Source: Bacteroidaceae bacterium
Lineage (GTDB): Bacteria; Bacteroidota; Bacteroidia; Bacteroidales; Barnesiellaceae_A
Length of the DNA stretch: 32,430 bases
NCBI GenBank assembly: GCA_017531985.1
Contig: JAFXJY010000052.1
Span: 1-32,430, forward strand
Direction of reading: 5' to 3'
Within the stretch, counting starts at the first letter, position 1. Each line of letters opens with the position of its first letter. Under the pieces are notes generated by a model. The model was given only the letters and a program-made list of their open reading frames with translations. It was not told the origin of the DNA and did no database searches. A program made the translations under genes and the position numbers. Below, one piece after another: positions 28,431 through 32,430 of this stretch.

Positions 28431-29180
28431 TTAGTATTTACCTCGACAGCGGGCTATGGTGTGGCGAATGGCAAACTTGACATGACGCAGTACCGTAGGA
28501 ATGTAACCATAGTGGCGACACATAATCCTGAATCGCTCTTTAAGTGAAGCCTTGTGATGGCGGGTGGTTTCGCCTTCGTTGAGGTAGTCGATGAGGGTAA
28601 GATGAGTGTTGAATAGCTCGTCGGTCTGTTTCATACATCGGATGCACCAATCCACATCCGATGAGTAGCGATATTGAAGATCGTAGCGAGGTGCTATGTC
28701 GCGACGTGCAATGAATGCCTGATGACACACTACCATGCCATCGGCAAAGCTACGCCAAGTGAGGTGTTCGGGGGCTTTGAGGCGACGCATCATGATAAAT
28801 CGTCGCTCGGCGTCAACGATGGCGGTCTCTCCATATATGACTCCGGGACGATGGTTGCCTATACTATCGGCTATGTTTTGTAACGTGTCGGGGGCGTGGA
28901 ATGCGTCACCTGCATTGAGAAATATCAGATATTCGCCTTGTGCCATCTCCAAGCCCTTGTTCATGGCATCGTAAAGACCGTTATCGGGTTCGCTGATGAG
29001 CTGTGGTGTGAGCTGTGAGGCTTCGATTATAGCCAATGTGTCATCCGTCGATTTTCCATCTACCACAATGTATTCGTAGTTCTTGCAACTTTGTACTTCA
29101 ATACTTTGCAGTGTCGGTCGTATGCTTGCCGAGGCATTGTATGTGATGGTGATAATGGAAAATAATGGTTTCACATTCAT
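28431..29180 (-). CDS. Family 2 glycosyltransferase
   Basis: 249 aa, cytoplasmic, GT-A fold. Starts with the typical FSIITITYNASASI strand. VVDGKSTDDTL carries the first nucleotide-binding Asp; the acceptor-side EPDNGLYDAMNKG and the metal-site-like FLNAGDAF follow. It resembles transferases of lipopolysaccharide or capsule clusters (WcaA/WcaE-like). Donor and acceptor are unknown. Four bases from the GT4 gene, so the two are translated together and probably act on the same glycan. Confidence 0.92.
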   Translation of the reverse strand: MNVKPLFSIITITYNASASIRPTLQSIEVQSCKNYEYIVVDGKSTDDTLAIIEASQLTPQLISEPDNGLYDAMNKGLEMAQGEYLIFLNAGDAFHAPDTLQNIADSIGNHRPGVIYGETAIVDAERRFIMMRRLKAPEHLTWRSFADGMVVCHQAFIARRDIAPRYDLQYRYSSDVDWCIRCMKQTDELFNTHLTLIDYLNEGETTRHHKASLKERFRIMCRHYGYIPTVLRHVKFAIRHTIARCRGKY

Positions 29181-29184
29181 ATGC

Positions 29185-30447
29185 TTACTTGTCTAAGAGT
29201 GAACGATAGAGTGATATATAACGCGAAGCTACTGCTTTCTCGCCATATTCGGTTATAACTTTTTCCCGAGCAGCCTTGCTCTTCGATGGGTAGTTGTCAT
29301 CATCAAGTACGTTGGCTATGCCGTGTGCCATGTCGGCTGCATCTTTATATTGTGCTACATATCCATTGGTGGCATTAATCATCTCGGGAATACCTCCTAT
29401 ATCAAATCCAACGCAGGGGGTTCCGCAAGCCATTGCTTCCATGATAGTGTTGGGGAGGTTCTCTTCAAGCGAGGGGGTGACATATACATCGGCAGCACGA
29501 TATATGTCACGCATTGTCTCGGGCGATGTGATGTATCCCATCGATGTGCATCGATAGGGGAGCGACTCCATTGCCATGTGGGCTGTTGAGCCAAATACTA
29601 CCAGTTCAATTTTTTTACTTAGTGAGTAGTTGCGGTCATGTAGGATGCGTAGGGTGTCGATGAAATAGTCGATGCCCTTACGCTTGTCGGCAGCATTTAC
29701 TGCACCAAATAATATTAGTTTCTTATCCTCGGGCAATCTCAATGTGCGACGTGCATCCGACTTATCGCCCGGGACGAAGTACTGAGTGTCAATGGGATTG
29801 GGAATGTTGCACACCGTATCGGAGGATTTGAGCAACGCACTTCTTTCGGCCAAGTTTCGCAACCAAGCACTGCATGTGACGAAGTGAAGTGGGGCTGTTG
29901 AGTATATCCCTTGTTTGCGAACAAAGGTACGATGCGATAAGTCGTGATCGTGTGTTGAGTTGAGAAACATACATTGTCCGCACGAGTCAGTGTATCGGTC
30001 GCAGGTGCGAGCATGGTGGCAGATGCCAGTCGTTGGCCACATGTCGTGCATGGTCCACACAACCGGCTTGCCCAATGATAATATCTGTTGCAGTGCCGAT
30101 AGCGACAAAAATCCTTGATTGACCCAATGTAAGTGTATGATGTCGGCTTCTTGTACTGCCGGATGGCTGGTGATATTCTGACCGGTATCGGCTGTTGAGA
30201 CTGCGAAAAGATTGGCTCTTGAAAGACCGTTTTGTGTGAAAATTTCTACTCTTTCCCACAAGAAAGCCCACTTGTACAACCATCGTTTGTAGGGCGTGTC
30301 GCAGTACCCTATGGCGTCGCTGTCATCGTTCACAGCCACCAGCATGCGAGCATCGACGCCACTACGACGCAGTGCCTGCATCAGTCGACCACAAGCAATG
30401 GCCGCACCTCCTCGATGTTCCGAGGTATTGACAAGTAGTACTTTCAT
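29185..30447 (-). CDS. Family 4 glycosyltransferase
   Basis: 420 aa from ATG 30447 (MKVLLVNTSEHRGGAA). A GTG three codons upstream is less likely. GT-B fold. The N-terminal domain has the acceptor-binding loop HRGGAA and the WTMHDMWPTTG stretch, followed by a cysteine-rich segment (CHHARTCDRYTDSCGQC) like that of capsular transferases of this family. The C-terminal domain has the donor-site EX7E-type motif (PSLEENLPNTIMEAMACGTPCVGFDIGG). First gene of the operon. A -7 box (TACTTTTG, 30478-30471) precedes it by about 24 bases. Confidence 0.92.
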   Translation of the reverse strand: MKVLLVNTSEHRGGAAIACGRLMQALRRSGVDARMLVAVNDDSDAIGYCDTPYKRWLYKWAFLWERVEIFTQNGLSRANLFAVSTADTGQNITSHPAVQEADIIHLHWVNQGFLSLSALQQILSLGKPVVWTMHDMWPTTGICHHARTCDRYTDSCGQCMFLNSTHDHDLSHRTFVRKQGIYSTAPLHFVTCSAWLRNLAERSALLKSSDTVCNIPNPIDTQYFVPGDKSDARRTLRLPEDKKLILFGAVNAADKRKGIDYFIDTLRILHDRNYSLSKKIELVVFGSTAHMAMESLPYRCTSMGYITSPETMRDIYRAADVYVTPSLEENLPNTIMEAMACGTPCVGFDIGGIPEMINATNGYVAQYKDAADMAHGIANVLDDDNYPSKSKAAREKVITEYGEKAVASRYISLYRSLLDK

Positions 30448-30567
30448 ATCTGTCACTCACTAATGTAGTGCAAAAGTAACAAAAAAGCGATAGAAAACAG
30501 CTACCGGAAGAGGAAAAATATTGTGACCATGTGGAACGGGAATTTTATTGAAGAACTCACGCAAAGA

Positions 30568-31302
30568 CTATTCAAAATAGAATGTGAGTACAATCATCCC
30601 CGATTTCATCTTTCGCAGCGAGTCGGTGTACTTGATGTCAAGCGGGTCGGGCAGGTCGCGGTTGCGATCCAATACATCGGTCATTCCTATACAGAATTTT
30701 ATCTCGGGAATAAACTTGAAGTAGGGTAGGTAAGTATCACAACCAAATGCAAAGGTCAGGTAGCAATCGAAAGGCTTCATTTTCAAAAACGAATTTTCCT
30801 GCTTTGCCACATCGAGCGTACCCATCACACCGGCCGATATATAAGGGCGAATGTTGTCCCAACGCTTGGCACTGATTTTAAGGTCGAGCGGAACCACAAC
30901 GTAGTTCGATTTGAGATTCTGTGACTGCATCGCTCCCGTATGTTCCTCGCGAAACTTTACCACTTTATTGCCGAAGTATATACCCGGTGACAATCGCAAG
31001 TTGAGGTGCGGACACAGATACAAGTCGGCCATCAAGTTTACGCAAAATCCCGGCGAGAACGATGGGACTTCCATATACCAACTTTCGCCCTGTGGCGTTA
31101 TGTGGCCGTTGTGTGTAAAAGTCAAGTCCTGAACATGTGTTCCCACCGAGAAGCCAAAGTGTATCAACTTATAATCGGCAAAAGGCAGATTTTGAACCTT
31201 GCGACCGCGTCCACCACCGCCCGGCTGAGCTGCGGACACTCCTATACACATGACAGCAAGTGCTGCCACAAGCATGCATCTTATGTTCTTACTCAACTTC
31301 AT
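30568..31302 (-). CDS. porT: PorT-like outer-membrane protein of the type IX secretion system
   Basis: 244 aa. Signal peptide (1-25, ...GVSAAQ). A short Gly/Arg-rich stretch (PGGGGRGRK) leads to the region NLPFADYKLIHFGFSVGTH, which matches the start of the PorT/SprT family. Eight or so amphipathic strands follow and the chain ends in VLTFYFE, as for a small barrel. PorT is needed for T9SS export in Porphyromonas and relatives. The sorting-domain proteins at 393, 11189 and 13094 fit a working T9SS. In several relatives porT lies next to ubiE; here no ubiE is seen, and the upstream side is mobile DNA. Confidence 0.82.
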   Translation of the reverse strand: MKLSKNIRCMLVAALAVMCIGVSAAQPGGGGRGRKVQNLPFADYKLIHFGFSVGTHVQDLTFTHNGHITPQGESWYMEVPSFSPGFCVNLMADLYLCPHLNLRLSPGIYFGNKVVKFREEHTGAMQSQNLKSNYVVVPLDLKISAKRWDNIRPYISAGVMGTLDVAKQENSFLKMKPFDCYLTFAFGCDTYLPYFKFIPEIKFCIGMTDVLDRNRDLPDPLDIKYTDSLRKMKSGMIVLTFYFE

Positions 31303-31610
31303 AACTATGCTATTAACGGCAAATTTGCTGCTTTATTGTCTGTAAGATAGTGAGTGAATAAAAAAAATATAAAAAACGTATCCCTCGATGAACTATATTA
31401 GGGAACTTCTATCAATCGCTTTGTTAGGATTGATGATTAATTTTTTAGAGTGGATTTTAGATTGTGAATTCAATCGCATAGCCGAGCGACAATCCTTATA
31501 TCGATATCAAATACTCCGAATACATACAAATAGACAAGAAATAACCAAAGCCTTCATTCACTGCGAATGGAGGCTTTTTTAGTTAATGATATAGATTAAA
31601 TGAAAATATT
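31303..31610. other. AT-rich gap between porT and the integrase gene
   Basis: No convincing gene. A 64-codon frame (31388-31582, forward) ends inside a terminator stem and is not credible as a protein. The gap holds a perfect palindrome GCAAATTTGC at 31319-31328, upstream of porT, and the terminator at 31547-31580. It may contain one end (attachment site) of the integrating element, but I cannot fix the boundary. Confidence 0.5.
31547..31580 (+). terminator. Rho-independent terminator just before the integrase gene
   Basis: A 13-bp stem with one G-U pair (31547-31559 with 31565-31577), loop ACTGC, and six T at 31575-31580. It faces the integrase and lies 31 bases before its ATG. No forward gene is seen upstream that it could serve, so it may insulate the element from outside transcription or end a small RNA. 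Confidence 0.75.
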
Positions 31611-32159
31611 ATGGCAACAGTAAAAGTAAAATTACGCCCATCGTCAGTGGAGGGCAAAGCAGGTGTTATCTACTATCAAATTACCCACAATCGTAAAACC
31701 CAACAAATCACAACAAGGCTCCGAGTGTGCCCATCTGACTGGGATGCAGATGAAGAAAAGTTGGTGCAGGGAGCCCCAAATCATTCAATGACTCAGAACC
31801 GCATCGATAGCGATGTGGCGTTGCTACGAAGGGTTATTTTAGACCTCGATAGCTGCGGTGTTGACTACTCCGTAAGTGATATTGTCAATCGCTACAAATC
31901 GCCCCAGAGCCATATTCTCGTGCTCGATTATATGAGCACACAAGTTGAGCAACTACGGGCGACAAACCGCCTCGGAACAGCCAAGAACTACGAGAAGACA
32001 ATGTGCAGTTTTGGCGAGTTTTTGGGCGATGTTCGCCTTCCGCTGTCAGCTCTAACTGAACAAGTGATTACAGATTATAACACATTCCTTGTTCAGCGAG
32101 GTTTGGTGCGTAATTCGGTGTCGTTGCATCTTTTTTACAAAGACAAGAGCCTTTTGTAA
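31611..32159 (+). pseudogene. Truncated tyrosine recombinase / integrase (N-terminal half only)
   Basis: 182 aa. The N-terminal arm-binding domain (1-90; MATVKVKLRPSSVEGKAGVIYYQITHNR) and part of the SAM-like core-binding domain (about 100-168; TAKNYEKTMCSFGEFL, TDYNTFLVQRGLVRNSVS) match integrases of Bacteroidales conjugative elements. Whole proteins are about 400 aa and continue after NSVS with a FYMRILR-like helix. Here the match stops sharply near base 32125 and the last ten codons are unrelated. The catalytic domain (R, HxxR, Y) is missing. A frameshift does not explain it: the following DNA is the end of a convergent gene. It is therefore a rearranged gene, either dead or one state of an invertible locus. 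Confidence 0.8.
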
Positions 32160-32375
32160 ATATACAGATATTTCGCTATCCTCCTTTACTTGTTGAAACT
32201 GCAACTCTATCTCGGCATACATCAATGCAACTGCAATTTGCTTCATCTCTGCATCCGAATGGCAATGCTCAATTACTCTTTCTACAAGCTCATTGTAAGC
32301 CGTTGACAATTCCTGATATTCGCTACTATTTATGCGATTGAAAAACTCTGTATTTGTTAATATCGTATGGTTCAT
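32052..32375 (-). CDS. Small protein of unknown function convergent with the integrase
   Basis: 107 aa, acidic and probably all-helical (SSEYQELSTAYNELVERVIEH ...). I do not recognise a domain. The start ATG at 32375 has a purine-rich AAAAGGAAC upstream, a plausible ribosome site. The last 20 or so codons read through the antisense of the integrase N-terminal half (from about base 32125 down to 32052), so the real C-terminus may have been replaced at the same junction that cut the integrase. The leader carries the 9-bp inverted repeat at 32388-32430. Similar small genes occur beside recombinase genes in Bacteroidales, as far as I recall. Confidence 0.5.
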   Translation of the reverse strand: MNHTILTNTEFFNRINSSEYQELSTAYNELVERVIEHCHSDAEMKQIAVALMYAEIELQFQQVKEDSEISVYLQKALVFVKKMQRHRITHQTSLNKECVIICNHLFS

Positions 32376-32387
32376 CTTTGTTCCTTT

Positions 32388-32430
32388 TATAGTTTAACAC
32401 TTGTTTATTGATGTGTACACATAAACTATA
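32388..32430. repeat. 9-bp inverted repeat at the window end
   Basis: TATAGTTTA at 32388-32396 and its exact complement TAAACTATA at 32422-32430, 25 bases apart, in the leader of the small reverse gene. It may be an operator, a recombination site, or part of a larger repeat cut by the window edge. Confidence 0.6.

Noticed and set aside
31388..31582. Forward 64-codon frame before the integrase
   Set aside because: Ends inside a strong terminator stem, has no clear ribosome site, and its composition does not resemble the neighbouring genes.

Overview
The window looks like a chromosomal piece from a member of the order Bacteroidales; I cannot assign a family. Four signs point there. Promoters are of the Bacteroidota type (TTTG at -33, TAnnTTTG at -7). 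There is a PorT-like component of the type IX secretion system (T9SS). Several secreted proteins end in T9SS-type C-terminal sorting domains. Omp28-like and DUF6029-like proteins are also present. No tRNA, rRNA or CRISPR array was seen.

Layout, left to right. (1) 1-6275: a leader region with a strong forward promoter, then one very large secreted protein ending in a pectin methylesterase domain. (2) 6276-8436, reverse strand: a YbiT-like ABC-F ATPase whose second ATP site has lost its catalytic residues, followed by a small Dabb-family protein. (3) 8500-16898, reverse strand: the most interesting block. A TlpA-like thioredoxin, a DUF6029-like outer-membrane barrel, an Omp28-like lipoprotein, a small T9SS cargo protein, a large Omp28-like T9SS cargo protein and the transmembrane reductase DsbD follow one another. 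Every one of the six carries a CxxC or CX4C cysteine pair. A uracil-DNA glycosylase superfamily gene lies behind the dsbD terminator. (4) 17154-18353, reverse: L-serine ammonia-lyase. (5) 18731-21968, forward: a Wza/Wzc exopolysaccharide export pair with no glycosyltransferases beside it. (6) 22119-25387, reverse: an alpha/beta hydrolase, a TadA-like deaminase and an M23/LysM peptidase, each with its own promoter signal. (7) 25645-30447, reverse: a tight operon of two glycosyltransferases, ispD and recG. (8) 30568-31302, reverse: PorT. (9) 31303-32430: a mobile-element edge. The 5' half of a tyrosine integrase gene is joined tail-to-tail to a small unknown gene whose leader carries a 9-bp inverted repeat.

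How the genes may work together (inference). DsbD would bring reducing power across the inner membrane. TlpA would carry it in the periplasm. The DUF6029 barrel and the Omp28-fold lipoprotein and T9SS cargo would use it at or beyond the outer membrane. PorT belongs to the machine that would export the sorting-domain proteins (1960, 628 and 246 aa). I found no published description I can recall of this set as a single thiol-redox system, so it is my main candidate for an undescribed one.
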